A stretch of 45,416 nucleotides of DNA from Synergistaceae bacterium (lineage in GTDB: Bacteria > Synergistota > Synergistia > Synergistales > Aminobacteriaceae). This document shows positions 15,720-24,408 of the stretch, one piece after another; position 1 is the first letter of the stretch; each line of letters begins with the position of its first letter. A model generated the notes under the pieces. The model worked only from the letters and a program-made list of their open reading frames with translations, did no database searches and had not been told where the DNA came from. Location: NCBI GenBank assembly GCA_017405525.1, contig JAFRAH010000009.1:1-45416 (forward strand). Reading direction: 5' to 3'. The position numbers were made by a program, and so were the translations under genes.

Positions 15720-18233
15720 CTATTTGCAGGGGGAATAACCGCAGCTGAAGCAGTATTCACATCCCGAAATCATCTCAAGTGGTGCGCCGCAGTCAGGGCA
15801 CAAAAGCGACTTGTCATTTCGCCGGGCATTGAGCACCTTCCTGTTTATGAGTTTCTCCAGAAGCAACGCTATAGCATCAGGTATTGACCTCGCCACATGG
15901 TCATCATCACAGTTCAGCATCCAGTATTCTTTGCCGGATAACCCCTTCAGCGTGTCGATGAAGTCCTCAAGGCTGCACCCTGAACGAAGCCCTATCGATA
16001 TTACGCGGGACAAAGCCTCAGTCATGGCCTTCAACTCTGAGCCAGATTTTCCAACGTTGATGAAGATCTCGAACGGGTCTTTGCCGTCAAGGTTCAGCGT
16101 GATGTAGATGCTCCCCCATGGTGTCGTGTCCTTTATCGTTTTCCCGAAAACCACGAGGCCGGGACGTTCCTTTACGCGTTTGGCCTTCTCGTCAGGCACG
16201 GGGTCATCCTCCTTCTTGTCATCTTCCTTTTTTGCCTCAATGGGCTGGAATGAGCGCGAGCCGTCCCGGTATATCGTTATGCCCTTGCACCCCATGCTGT
16301 AGCAGTCCTGATAGACACGACGAACATCATCGACTGTTGCGCTGTTCGGGAGGTTCACGGTCTTGCTTATGCCGCTGTCCACGACGTGCGCGAATATCCC
16401 CGTAACGTTCACGTGCTGTTGTGTCGTTATGTCGTAGGCCGTAACGTACTCAGGGGACGAGAGATGACCGCCTGAAGCCCTGTACTCAGCCCGGAGCTCA
16501 GGGGTTAGGAGCTTGTGCCAGAACTCACGATCCTCGAAGCCTGAACCGTCAACCTTCATGATCCGCCTGTTCCATGACCACGCAAAATTTGGCTCAATCC
16601 CGGAGCTTGCATCGAGTATCATCGAGATTGACCCCGTCGGTGCAATTGAGAGCCTCCTGCTGTTCCTCATGTTCCCCTTGAAGAGGTTGGCGAGAATGAA
16701 CCCGGCATCCTCAAAGTCGAACTCATCGAGGGTGTTAATCAGAGTTGCGGGTATATTCCCTCCGGCCTTCATGTCGCGTAACATTGCCCGGTATTCGCCG
16801 TTGGTCTCAGGGAGCTTTACCCCCTTGAAGAGCTCACGGACGAGGCCATGCTCAGGGAATGGGTTTTTCCCCGCGTCGGTAACTATCTGTATCGTTGCGC
16901 TGAGTGCTGAACGTGCAAGTACACCGCCTAACTTCTTGCAGAATGCGTTGAACCTGTCAGAGCCGTAAACTATCTCCTGCATTATCGAGGCATCAGCAAG
17001 CCCCATTATCCCCAAGCCGACAGGACGGATTGACTTTGTCCGCAAGCCTATCTTTTCGAGGGGGTAACTGCAGGCATCAATCACGAGGTCAAGATAGTAC
17101 ATTGACCTGAAGACCTGTGCACTGAACTTCTCCCAGTCGAATTTTCCCGAATCGTTCACGAACATTTCAACGTTGATTGAGCCGAGATTACAGCTCGTGA
17201 AGTTGGGCAGTGGCTGTTCACCGCATGGGTTGGTCGCCTCAATGTCCCACTCCTGGCCGCCCATCTTGAGGAGGTTGTCCTGCCTTGCCCGGTCAATGAA
17301 GAACACTCCCGGATCTCCGCGCTTCCAGGCAGACTCGCAGATGTGGTTCATGAGCTCCTTTGCCTTCACGGTTCTTACTGTGCTTCCGTCAACCCGTGAA
17401 TGAAGGTCAAAATCCTCATCCTGTGATGCCGCGTTCATGAGCTTGTCGGAGATTGCCACCGAGATGTTGAAGTAGGAGAGCCTGCCGTCCTCAGTCTTGC
17501 AGTCGATGAAGTCATAGATGTCCGGGTGGTCGTCGAAGAGCATACCCATCAATGCCGCGCGCCTCTTCCCGCCCTGGACGACAACCGCGCCCATCGTGTT
17601 CCAGGTCTCCATGAACGACACCGGGCCCGATGCCTTGCCGCCTGTTCCGCCCGCAATCTCTGAGCTGTGCTCCCTGAGATGCCCGAAGTTACCTCCCACA
17701 CCACCGCCGAACTTGCTGATGATGCTTGCGTTCTTGACGGAATCAAATATGCCCTCGATGCTGTCAGGTACGCTGATGACGAAACACGCAAATAGCTGCT
17801 GGTTCTTTGTGCGGGAGTCGTAGAGCTTCCTGTAGTCCTCAAGCGTCATCTCATCAGGAGACTTGTAGATTATCGCGGCAAATTCAGGTATCACCGTCAA
17901 CCCTGCCGCTGAGCTGAAGAGACATGGGGAGTTGAAGAGAAACCTGCGATTGAGTATGTCGCTGGCTATGTTCTTTTCGAGGGTACGTATCCATTCGGCG
18001 GAGTCTGAGTAGTTCACCTCTGCGCTGGCTACCGTCCGTGAAACCCTGCGTGCGAACTCCTCAAAGTCCTTCTCTTTCCTGAGTGCCTTAGTGTCGGGGT
18101 CGTAACGCTGGACAAAATAACGCTGTTCGAGTAGCCACACTGCATTTTCCGAGAGCCTTGATGCCCCGGAACTTTCGAGGGAGCGCGGATTTATACCCTC
18201 GTCAAAGTAATCTTTTATGTTTTGTCTGCCCAT
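15720..18233 (-). CDS. nrdJ: Adenosylcobalamin-dependent (class II) ribonucleotide reductase
   Basis: Reduces ribonucleotides to deoxyribonucleotides in the cytosol, using adenosylcobalamin to make the active-site thiyl radical, so no oxygen is needed. 837 residues, standard for bacterial NrdJ. Visible: the N-terminal redox Cys in QLFACFVISVPDS (about 150), glycine-rich FGGGVGGNFGHLR, the central NPCGEQPLP and TSCNLGSIN (about 335-355, radical Cys region), a late APTGSISMILDASSG (about 555) and the C-terminal zinc-ribbon-like CPDCGAPLEMISG, CEYCFSCGYSPCK, whose cysteines fit re-reduction. The leader is short and holds no visible cobalamin riboswitch. AAAGGGGAA lies 17 bases before the ATG, a weak ribosome-site placement. 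Confidence 0.95.
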   Translation of the reverse strand: MGRQNIKDYFDEGINPRSLESSGASRLSENAVWLLEQRYFVQRYDPDTKALRKEKDFEEFARRVSRTVASAEVNYSDSAEWIRTLEKNIASDILNRRFLFNSPCLFSSAAGLTVIPEFAAIIYKSPDEMTLEDYRKLYDSRTKNQQLFACFVISVPDSIEGIFDSVKNASIISKFGGGVGGNFGHLREHSSEIAGGTGGKASGPVSFMETWNTMGAVVVQGGKRRAALMGMLFDDHPDIYDFIDCKTEDGRLSYFNISVAISDKLMNAASQDEDFDLHSRVDGSTVRTVKAKELMNHICESAWKRGDPGVFFIDRARQDNLLKMGGQEWDIEATNPCGEQPLPNFTSCNLGSINVEMFVNDSGKFDWEKFSAQVFRSMYYLDLVIDACSYPLEKIGLRTKSIRPVGLGIMGLADASIMQEIVYGSDRFNAFCKKLGGVLARSALSATIQIVTDAGKNPFPEHGLVRELFKGVKLPETNGEYRAMLRDMKAGGNIPATLINTLDEFDFEDAGFILANLFKGNMRNSRRLSIAPTGSISMILDASSGIEPNFAWSWNRRIMKVDGSGFEDREFWHKLLTPELRAEYRASGGHLSSPEYVTAYDITTQQHVNVTGIFAHVVDSGISKTVNLPNSATVDDVRRVYQDCYSMGCKGITIYRDGSRSFQPIEAKKEDDKKEDDPVPDEKAKRVKERPGLVVFGKTIKDTTPWGSIYITLNLDGKDPFEIFINVGKSGSELKAMTEALSRVISIGLRSGCSLEDFIDTLKGLSGKEYWMLNCDDDHVARSIPDAIALLLEKLINRKVLNARRNDKSLLCPDCGAPLEMISGCEYCFSCGYSPCK

Positions 18234-18261
18234 TGTGGTATTTACTAGTTCCCCTTTCGCG

Positions 18262-18303
18262 AAAAAATAACCCTCAGACCCCCGATTTTTGGAGATCTGA
18301 GGG
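18262..18303 (-). terminator. Rho-independent terminator between the exported-protein gene and nrdJ
   Basis: Perfect 8-base stem CCCTCAGA (18271-18278) and TCTGAGGG (18296-18303), extended by an inner C-rich/G-rich pairing. On the minus strand it is followed by TTATTTTTT, so it ends transcription coming from 18345-22070. Confidence 0.85.
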
Positions 18304-18344
18304 CGTTATATGTCATTATGATATTTTTTGCCGTGTTCCTGCGG

Positions 18345-20051
18345 TTACTTCAAGTCCCTGTATATTTTTATGAGCCGGGCAAAAAGTCCGTTGGCAGGGT
18401 TTACGTCAGCAATCGCAAATTCAGTCCTGAACGTCTCGATGTCCTCACAGATGAACGCCACAGAAGGCACGGAAAATTCAGCGGTAATCACGTCCCTGAA
18501 CGCCTGGAAGTACTTTCCGAACCCCCCGAACGTGGCAATCGGTCCGAGCACCATCATAACGCCGTTCTCGTCATCAGTGATCCATGACTGAATGCCCGCA
18601 AAATCAAGCCACGCTGCCGAGATTGCCGGGGTGTTCATGAGGTCGGCAAATACTGACTTCATGGCCGGACTTCCTGAGAGGCTGGAAAGTTCCGCAAAAT
18701 CAATGCCTAATGTTTCACCATTGTCCCGGACAAGGCACGATATTGGGCTTATGGACGAGTCAAGCTGCAATATCCCGTCCTGCACCTTGTGGAAGTGGGG
18801 GGATCTCGTGAGCCTTTCGTAGACCTTCCGGGCCGCTCCCTTAATGCCCGTCTGGGAGATGTAGACCGCCGGAATCTTGAACCCCTCGAACGTAACGCTG
18901 TCATTCACCGATAGCGAGAAAGCTCCCGTAAACAGCCCGGAAAATTCCTCCTCAGTGATTCCGAACCTGTTCTTGAGCTGTTTCACGATGAACGTCCACC
19001 ATGATTTGAGATCGTCAACGTCCTTAATTGCCGGAAGGTCAAGATGCCCCCCAATTGCCGCCAAGGGGGATTTGCTCCCTGCGTTGGTGATGTCGATGTT
19101 CCCGCCATTTACGGGGATTATGTTCCTTCCTTTGGACGCTATGAGGTCAGCATACTCATCATTGAAGGCTTCCCTGAAGTTGTAGGCGTTGCGAACTATG
19201 AACTTGTCCGCGAGCCTCTCAAATGAAAGCTCAATGTTCAGCGGGCTGTCAAAATACTCATCAGGCTTGAAGTCCTTTGCTTTTCCCTCAGTGTCGAGAA
19301 TTAAGGCCGTCCCAAAATCAACGTGGAACAGCGCAAAATCCTTCTGCCCGAACCTGCGCGGAAACTTCGCCAAAATCCGTGAGCCCTCATCATTTATTGC
19401 ACTTAGTGCCGCGTCAACTTCACCTGCTGATGTTCCGAGAAGTATCATGCCATCCTGAACCTTCAGGAAAATCTCATTGTCGATCCTGAACATATCGCCT
19501 TCACGTTCAGCCTTGATCATTGTCTCAGCCATTGGGGCTATAGGGCTGTCATTCCCCAGAATGAGCCGGGCAAAATCCGAGTCTGACGCGCTCCCCTGCT
19601 CTATCTTCTCCACGACTGAAGAGAGCTCCGGGCTGACGGTGAATGCCATCTGGAAGAACGGGGTATTTGACCTTGCGCCTGCCCTGTCTGTACCGATAAC
19701 AAGAGCCGCCGACTTTATGGGCGTGTTGTTGGCTATTGCACTGAGTATCTCTAGGCCGCCTATAATCTCGTTTGAGTCATTTGAGCCAAGTATCAGGGGC
19801 ATGAACACGTCGATATTCTCGCGGGAAAATATCCATTTCAGGAGTCTTGAAGTATCTTCCAGTCTCAGGACCATATAGACCGACTCATCAGGGCGTGCGC
19901 TCAATGCGTTTTCGGGCTGTGCACTTGAGGCTGTCCTAGCTTCCTCGCTGTTCGAGAATGCACCGATAACGTCCCCTAAGCTCAAGGCATGGGCTGGAAT
20001 TGCGGCCATGACGAAAACGATAACGAGGCAGAAAATCCTTCGTGTTCTCAC
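18345..20051 (-). CDS. Large exported protein of unknown function
   Basis: 568 residues from the GTG at 20051, chosen because AAAGGAGGG lies nine bases upstream; the frame extends to 20111 but through the tpiA terminator. The signal peptide (RRIFCLVIVFVMAAIPAHA) ends near residue 22. The mature protein has no further membrane segment. It alternates strands and helices in repeated units: ESVYMVLRLEDTSRLLKWIF near 55, and later KVQDGMILLGTSAGEVDAAL against KVQDGILQLDSSISPISCLV. Openings of this kind recall DUF3352-type proteins, but the match is weak. It sits between nrdJ and tpiA with terminators on both sides, so it is probably transcribed alone. I do not recognise the family. Confidence 0.7.
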   Translation of the reverse strand: MRTRRIFCLVIVFVMAAIPAHALSLGDVIGAFSNSEEARTASSAQPENALSARPDESVYMVLRLEDTSRLLKWIFSRENIDVFMPLILGSNDSNEIIGGLEILSAIANNTPIKSAALVIGTDRAGARSNTPFFQMAFTVSPELSSVVEKIEQGSASDSDFARLILGNDSPIAPMAETMIKAEREGDMFRIDNEIFLKVQDGMILLGTSAGEVDAALSAINDEGSRILAKFPRRFGQKDFALFHVDFGTALILDTEGKAKDFKPDEYFDSPLNIELSFERLADKFIVRNAYNFREAFNDEYADLIASKGRNIIPVNGGNIDITNAGSKSPLAAIGGHLDLPAIKDVDDLKSWWTFIVKQLKNRFGITEEEFSGLFTGAFSLSVNDSVTFEGFKIPAVYISQTGIKGAARKVYERLTRSPHFHKVQDGILQLDSSISPISCLVRDNGETLGIDFAELSSLSGSPAMKSVFADLMNTPAISAAWLDFAGIQSWITDDENGVMMVLGPIATFGGFGKYFQAFRDVITAEFSVPSVAFICEDIETFRTEFAIADVNPANGLFARLIKIYRDLK

Positions 20052-20075
20052 TGTATAAATCCCTCCTTTGAGCAA

Positions 20076-20109
20076 TAAAAAATACCCCTCCGCATAATTA
20101 CGGAAGGGC
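20076..20109 (-). terminator. Rho-independent terminator of the pgk-tpiA operon
   Basis: CCCTTCCG (minus strand, 20108-20101) pairs with CGGAGGGG (20092-20085) around an 8-base loop, followed by TATTTTTTATT on the minus strand. Confidence 0.75.
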
Positions 20110-20117
20110 ATAGCAAA

Positions 20118-20867
20118 TTATCCCTTGTATGCCGTGTATATCTCAAGGAACGGTGCAGGCTTGAGTGATGCCCCGCCAACAAGTGCTCCGTCAATGTCCT
20201 TCATGCTGAGGAGTTCTTTTGCGTTCGAGCCCTTGACGCTTCCGCCGTAGAGTATCACTGCCTCGGGCTGTCCGATGAGCTCACGACTCCACTTGCAGAC
20301 TTCTTCGGCCTGGTCGGGTGTAGCTGTCTTCCCTGTGCCGATTGCCCAGACTGGCTCATACGCGTAGATGATCTTCTTTACCTCAGCGGGCGTTAATCCT
20401 TCGAGTGCGCTCTTTAGCTGGCGTTCCATGACGTTGAAGGTGTTTCCTGACTCTCTCTCTTCGAGCATCTCACCATAGCAGAGTACCGGGGTCATCCCAG
20501 CATCAAGGACTGCCTTTGTCTTCTTGGCGATCATCTCGTCAGGCTCAAAGAATATATGCCTTCGTTCGCTGTGGCCAAGAATGATGTGTGTTACGTCATA
20601 TTCCTTCAGCATGGGGATAGAGATTTCGCCGGTGAATGCTCCTTTGGGCTCAAAGTAGACGTTCTGAGCACCGAACACTATTCCGCACTTCTTTGCACCC
20701 TGTGAGAGCGGCCACAATGACGTGAACGGGGCGAATATTCCTACCTCAAGGTCAGGGTCATTCTTCAGGGGTTCATATGTCGCAGGGAACTCCTCAAAGA
20801 ATTTCTCTGTTTCCTTGTAGGTGTTGTTCATCTTCCAGTTGCCATAGAGATATATTTTCTTGCCCAT
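20118..20867 (-). CDS. tpiA: Triosephosphate isomerase
   Basis: Interconverts dihydroxyacetone phosphate and glyceraldehyde-3-phosphate in glycolysis and gluconeogenesis. 249 residues, the standard length. Catalytic and signature residues are present: Asn and Lys in YGNWKMNNT (residues 10-15), His in ILGHSERRHIF (about 95), Glu in YAYEPVWAIGTGKTAT (about 165, with the flexible loop 6) and the phosphate-binding LYGGSVKGSNA (about 210). AAGGAGAG lies upstream of the ATG. It follows pgk by 15 bases, so the two are co-transcribed; no gap gene is present here. Confidence 0.96.
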   Translation of the reverse strand: MGKKIYLYGNWKMNNTYKETEKFFEEFPATYEPLKNDPDLEVGIFAPFTSLWPLSQGAKKCGIVFGAQNVYFEPKGAFTGEISIPMLKEYDVTHIILGHSERRHIFFEPDEMIAKKTKAVLDAGMTPVLCYGEMLEERESGNTFNVMERQLKSALEGLTPAEVKKIIYAYEPVWAIGTGKTATPDQAEEVCKWSRELIGQPEAVILYGGSVKGSNAKELLSMKDIDGALVGGASLKPAPFLEIYTAYKG

Positions 20868-20882
20868 CGTGAATAACTCTCC

Positions 20883-22070
20883 TTATACCCTGAAAGGCTC
20901 CATGCCCGGAAGTTTCTTGCCCTCGCAGTATTCGAGGCTTGCACCGCCGCCGGTCGATACGTGGGAGACCTTATCCGCAACCTTGAACTGACGGACTGCA
21001 CTGGCCGTGTCTCCTCCGCCAATTACTGTTACAGCACCCTTTGAGGTTATCGCCGCGACTGCCTCAGCGAGCTTCTTCGTGCCCTCAGCAAATTTCTCGT
21101 CCTCGAAAACTCCCATAGGCCCGTTCCAGAGCACTGACTTCGCGCCGTCAAGTGCCGCAACAAAGAGCTTCACCGTCTCAGGCCCGATGTCGAGACCCAT
21201 TTTGTCGGCGGGCATTGAATCACTGCTGACGACTTCGGTATCAGTTGCGTCCATCCCGGAGGCTACAACGCTGTCAACAGGAAGGAGAATCTTCACGCCC
21301 ATATCAGCGGCCTTCTTGAGTGTGTCTTTGGCGAAATCGAGGCGTTCACTGTCGCATAATGACTTGCCGATCTCCTTGCCCTGAGCCTTCAGGAAGGTAT
21401 AGGCCATTCCGCCGCCAATAAGGATAGTTGTTGCCTTGTTGAGGAGGTTGCCCACGATGTCGATCTTGTCCGAGACTTTCGCGCCGCCAAGAATGAGCAC
21501 ATAGGGTTTTGCGGGGTTCTCACTGACTGCACCGAGCATGTCGCCTTCACGTGAGAGGAGGTCGCCTGCAAACGCTGCCTTGACGAACGGGATAACGCCG
21601 CTTGTTGAGCAGTCTGCACGGTGTGAGGCACTGAATGCGTCCATCACGAAGACATCAAACGGTGCGGCCATCTTCTTGCTGAACTCAGGGTCATTCTTCT
21701 GCTCTTCAGGGTGGTAGCGTGAGTTCTCAAGCACTACGATTTCACCGGGCTTCAGTGCGTCAACAGCAGCGGCTACCTTATCGCCCACGCAGTCATCAAC
21801 GAACACTACCTTGAGGCCGTAAGCCTTCTCGATGTCCGGGACTATCTGGGAGAGTGAGAATGCAGGGTCAACCTTGCCCTTGGGTCTGCCGAAGTGTGAG
21901 ACCAATGCGACCTTTGCGCCAGCGTCAAGCAATTTCTTGAGGGTGCTTGTGTGTGCAAGAATGCGGGCATTGTCCGTAACTTTTCCGTTCTTGAAGGGGA
22001 CGTTGAAATCAACGCGCATGAGTACTTTTTTCCCTGCCACGTCAGCAGGCGTGAAAGTTTTGAGCTTCAT
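20883..22070 (-). CDS. pgk: Phosphoglycerate kinase
   Basis: Makes ATP from 1,3-bisphosphoglycerate in glycolysis. 395 residues from the ATG at 22070, preceded by GGAGGA 11 bases upstream; an in-frame TTG at 22079 is too close to that site. Motifs: KKVLMRVDFNVPFKNGKVTD (N-terminal substrate site), SHFGRPKG, a late LWNGPMGVFEDEKFAEGT and the nucleotide-binding IGGGDTASAVRQF, ending STGGGASLEYCEGKKLPGME. A -10-like TGTAAAAT lies in the 93-base leader (minus strand, near 22130), without a good -35. First gene of the pgk-tpiA operon. Confidence 0.96.
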   Translation of the reverse strand: MKLKTFTPADVAGKKVLMRVDFNVPFKNGKVTDNARILAHTSTLKKLLDAGAKVALVSHFGRPKGKVDPAFSLSQIVPDIEKAYGLKVVFVDDCVGDKVAAAVDALKPGEIVVLENSRYHPEEQKNDPEFSKKMAAPFDVFVMDAFSASHRADCSTSGVIPFVKAAFAGDLLSREGDMLGAVSENPAKPYVLILGGAKVSDKIDIVGNLLNKATTILIGGGMAYTFLKAQGKEIGKSLCDSERLDFAKDTLKKAADMGVKILLPVDSVVASGMDATDTEVVSSDSMPADKMGLDIGPETVKLFVAALDGAKSVLWNGPMGVFEDEKFAEGTKKLAEAVAAITSKGAVTVIGGGDTASAVRQFKVADKVSHVSTGGGASLEYCEGKKLPGMEPFRV

Positions 22071-22163
22071 GATGTTCAAATTCCTCCGTATTTAGTTTTT
22101 GTGTTGGGATTGGTTTTTACCCGCCGATATTTTACAGCAAATTTCTATTTGGGGGGGAGCGTG

Positions 22164-23006
22164 TTATTTGCCTTCAGTGATAGCCTGGATTTTTTTCCAC
22201 CTGTAGGCTACCGTGCTCTTTCTCACGGGGGGATTGAGCTTCTCTCCGATTTCCTCAAGGGAGGCTTCCGGGAAAGAAAGCCTTAACCTCACTACCTCCT
22301 TTAGTTTTTCCGGGAGAGCCTCAAAAATTCCTGACGACACTAATTTTTCCGCAAGCCTGAGCTGTTCACCTGCTGCCTTAACCGAACGTGCGATATTTGC
22401 CGCGTCATAGTTCCTTTCGAGGTTAGCCTTGTTCCGTGCCGAACGTATTACTGCCCTTCCCTCGAAGTCCAGAGCTCCCGATGTCATCCCTGCATTGTAG
22501 AGGAATGTGGTTATGTCGTCGTGGTTTCGGAGGGTGAAGGCGTTCTTGTGCCTGCTCCATGACAGCCCCGTGAGCTCAAGGACTCCCTGCGTCATTCGCG
22601 ATGCCTCAGCGTCCGAGACAATGAGAGCGAGATAGTAGCCAGTTCGTGGGAAGTAGAGCCCTCCAGTGCTGCCCCATAGTCCTTTGAGCCATGCCCACGC
22701 TGTATTGATGCCTGAAGGAGCCTTGAGGATTCGGGGGGGGAACGTGAACTTCACTGAGGGTTTGCGTCCCGGTGATGTTGCCATTGAGATACCAAGCGGG
22801 AATTTTCCGGCGTATGAGGTGAGCGGCCATAGCCTGACTTTTCCCGGACCTGTGAGCCTTCTTGCTGCCCTGAGCCTGTTGGTGCTGAACGTCCCGTTGC
22901 TGCGCCTCATGCCCGTGAGGAGACCTGAAACCTCAGCGTCTGCATGTTTCACCGGGGAAGTGAGCCATTCATCCCATAGAGTGGAGAGCCATATATCTTT
23001 GTCCAT
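22164..23006 (-). CDS. whiA: WhiA-like DNA-binding protein
   Basis: 280 residues. The N-terminal 190 residues correspond to the degenerate LAGLIDADG homing-endonuclease fold of WhiA (SGLLTGMRRSNGTFSTNRLR, then GGLYFPRTGYYLALIVSDAE). The block SARNKANLERNYDAANIARS followed by KAAGEQLRLAEKL matches the conserved WhiA linker, and the C-terminal helix-turn-helix is LSFPEASLEEIGEKLNPPVR, then KSTVAYRWKKI. In Gram-positive bacteria WhiA governs sporulation or cell division genes; its role here is unknown. It lies downstream of, and may share transcripts with, the fucosyltransferase-like gene 6 bases upstream. Confidence 0.82.
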   Translation of the reverse strand: MDKDIWLSTLWDEWLTSPVKHADAEVSGLLTGMRRSNGTFSTNRLRAARRLTGPGKVRLWPLTSYAGKFPLGISMATSPGRKPSVKFTFPPRILKAPSGINTAWAWLKGLWGSTGGLYFPRTGYYLALIVSDAEASRMTQGVLELTGLSWSRHKNAFTLRNHDDITTFLYNAGMTSGALDFEGRAVIRSARNKANLERNYDAANIARSVKAAGEQLRLAEKLVSSGIFEALPEKLKEVVRLRLSFPEASLEEIGEKLNPPVRKSTVAYRWKKIQAITEGK

Positions 23007-23012
23007 TTGCCG

Positions 23013-23978
23013 CTAATACATTCCGAGACTGAATATATGTTCTTCCTCGTAGCGTCCATTGTTGAGGAGCCGGGCAAATCTTGAGCCCCCTGCAGGTGAG
23101 GCTATAATGTACTTGCACTCAGAGAGGCATATCATCTTCACGAGGTAGTCAAGCCCGAACTTGTACCTGTCTCCAGCGTCTATGATATTCGCTAGGTAAT
23201 CACGGCCTGAGTAGTTCCTGATAAGGTTATGGTCTGTCGTGTATATCATGTTCCCGTACTTGTTCTTGAAGAAGTCGTATATATTTCCGTCCTCAGTCGC
23301 AAGGAATATCTTTCTCTCCCCAAACCTGACGAGGAACTCATCAAGTTTCAGTGAAGCCTGCTCAGCCGTCGGAGGGATATGATGACCTGAAGGTTTCAGT
23401 AGAGCATAGTCAGTTCCCCTCACGAATACACCTATCATCTCGTTGATGCCGTCATGATTTACCTTTTCCCCTGCAATGTCCCGTATATATTTCTTCACGG
23501 GAGCGTCTCTCATTGCATCACGCATCATGTCGTCAGTAATCTCCAGTGAAGGAGGCGGAAAAGGCAGCACATTCCTGCGCAAGGTCCAGCCCGACAACCT
23601 GACATTCCGGCTGTTGTAGACCTCATCTAGGGAGTAACTGCAAGGCTGCTCAAAGTAATACTCCCATGCATTGCGCGTGCCGTTCACGGGGAAGTCAACG
23701 TTGTATTGCGTCCTGTAGTTCTCAGCGTCGATTATGGGCGTGAAACCTTCATGTTTGCTGATGCAGATATACCCCAAACCAGACAGGTAAAACGCAAGGA
23801 GGCCATGAGAGCGTTCGGGTCTGTAAACGCTGAACTTAACGGACGGGTTCAACGGGCCGAAATGTTTATCCTGCCGTCTTCTGTTGCGGCTGAAAACAAG
23901 CAACTCAACTCTTTTAGCGAGTTCCCAAATTATGCTGTTTGACCTAGCTATCATTCCTATTCTGTGCTTTAAGTTCAT
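23013..23978 (-). CDS. Fucosyltransferase-like glycosyltransferase (GT23/O-FucT fold)
   Basis: 321 residues from the ATG at 23978, chosen for AGGAG ten bases upstream; the frame extends to 24002. No signal peptide; the N-terminus is basic. The core motif EMIGVFVRGTDYALLKPSGH resembles the GDP-binding R-x-x-D region of alpha-1,6- and protein O-fucosyltransferases (NodZ/FUT8 group). Later blocks KIFLATEDGNIYDFFKNKYG and DYLVKMICLSECKYIIASPA, then GGSRFARLL, match the nucleotide-binding half of the same fold. The likely job is adding a sugar to a surface glycan or glycoprotein in the cytosol. Neither donor nor acceptor can be read. It is not next to the sugar-transferase trio at 11.5-15.7 kb. 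Confidence 0.65.
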   Translation of the reverse strand: MNLKHRIGMIARSNSIIWELAKRVELLVFSRNRRRQDKHFGPLNPSVKFSVYRPERSHGLLAFYLSGLGYICISKHEGFTPIIDAENYRTQYNVDFPVNGTRNAWEYYFEQPCSYSLDEVYNSRNVRLSGWTLRRNVLPFPPPSLEITDDMMRDAMRDAPVKKYIRDIAGEKVNHDGINEMIGVFVRGTDYALLKPSGHHIPPTAEQASLKLDEFLVRFGERKIFLATEDGNIYDFFKNKYGNMIYTTDHNLIRNYSGRDYLANIIDAGDRYKFGLDYLVKMICLSECKYIIASPAGGSRFARLLNNGRYEEEHIFSLGMY

Positions 23979-23999
23979 GGCTCGTCCATCTCCTGAAGG

Positions 24000-24046
24000 C
24001 AAAAAAATTTCCCCCGTCCTGCCTCGTTATGACAGCTTCCGGGGGA
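24000..24046 (-). terminator. Rho-independent terminator of the flagellar/chemotaxis cluster
   Basis: TCCCCCG (24046-24040 read on the minus strand) pairs with CGGGGGA (24016-24010), followed by AATTTTTTT on the minus strand. The loop is long (23 bases), so strength is uncertain. Confidence 0.65.
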
Positions 24047-24062
24047 TTATTATTCTGTGTGT

Positions 24063-24404
24063 CTATGCGAGAAAACTGACGCGCTTCTTGTTCCTAACAT
24101 TTTCCCTCATCAATGGAGCATCAGCAATTTCTTCATGCTCATTCTTTTTCTGTTCTGTATGCTCGAACGAATCCCGGCCATTATTCCCGCCTCTGCCTTC
24201 GCGTTCGTCATTCTCGTTTTTGCGGTGAACTCTCTGTGCCTCATAGGCTGCCTCGCTTGCCTGGACTGTCTGGACTACCTTGATACCTTCACGGACAATC
24301 TCCTGCGACTGCCCTGTGTCCTGAGCGGCGGCCAATGCGTTCGGAGCGTGGTGGGTCATTGCCTCAACGTTGATGTTCGACATAATCATGCTGACTGGCT
24401 GCAT
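24063..24404 (-). CDS. Small hydrophilic protein at the end of the flagellar cluster
   Basis: 113 residues; the ATG at 24404 has AGGAGG eight bases upstream and lies 4 bases after the FapA-type gene, so it is the last gene of that operon. The N-terminal 55 residues contain Ala- and Gln-rich helix (ALAAAQDTGQSQEIVREGIK, then VVQTVQASEAAYEAQRVHRK). The rest is highly charged and low-complexity (KNENDEREGRGGNNGRD). No membrane segment. I do not recognise it; position suggests a flagellar or motility accessory protein. Confidence 0.65.
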   Translation of the reverse strand: MQPVSMIMSNINVEAMTHHAPNALAAAQDTGQSQEIVREGIKVVQTVQASEAAYEAQRVHRKNENDEREGRGGNNGRDSFEHTEQKKNEHEEIADAPLMRENVRNKKRVSFLA

Positions 24405-24408
24405 GTCT

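Noticed and set aside
16513-16968. 151-codon plus-strand open frame
   Set aside because: Antisense shadow of nrdJ.
18234-18261. Possible cobalamin riboswitch before nrdJ
   Set aside because: The space after the upstream terminator is under 30 bases, far too short.
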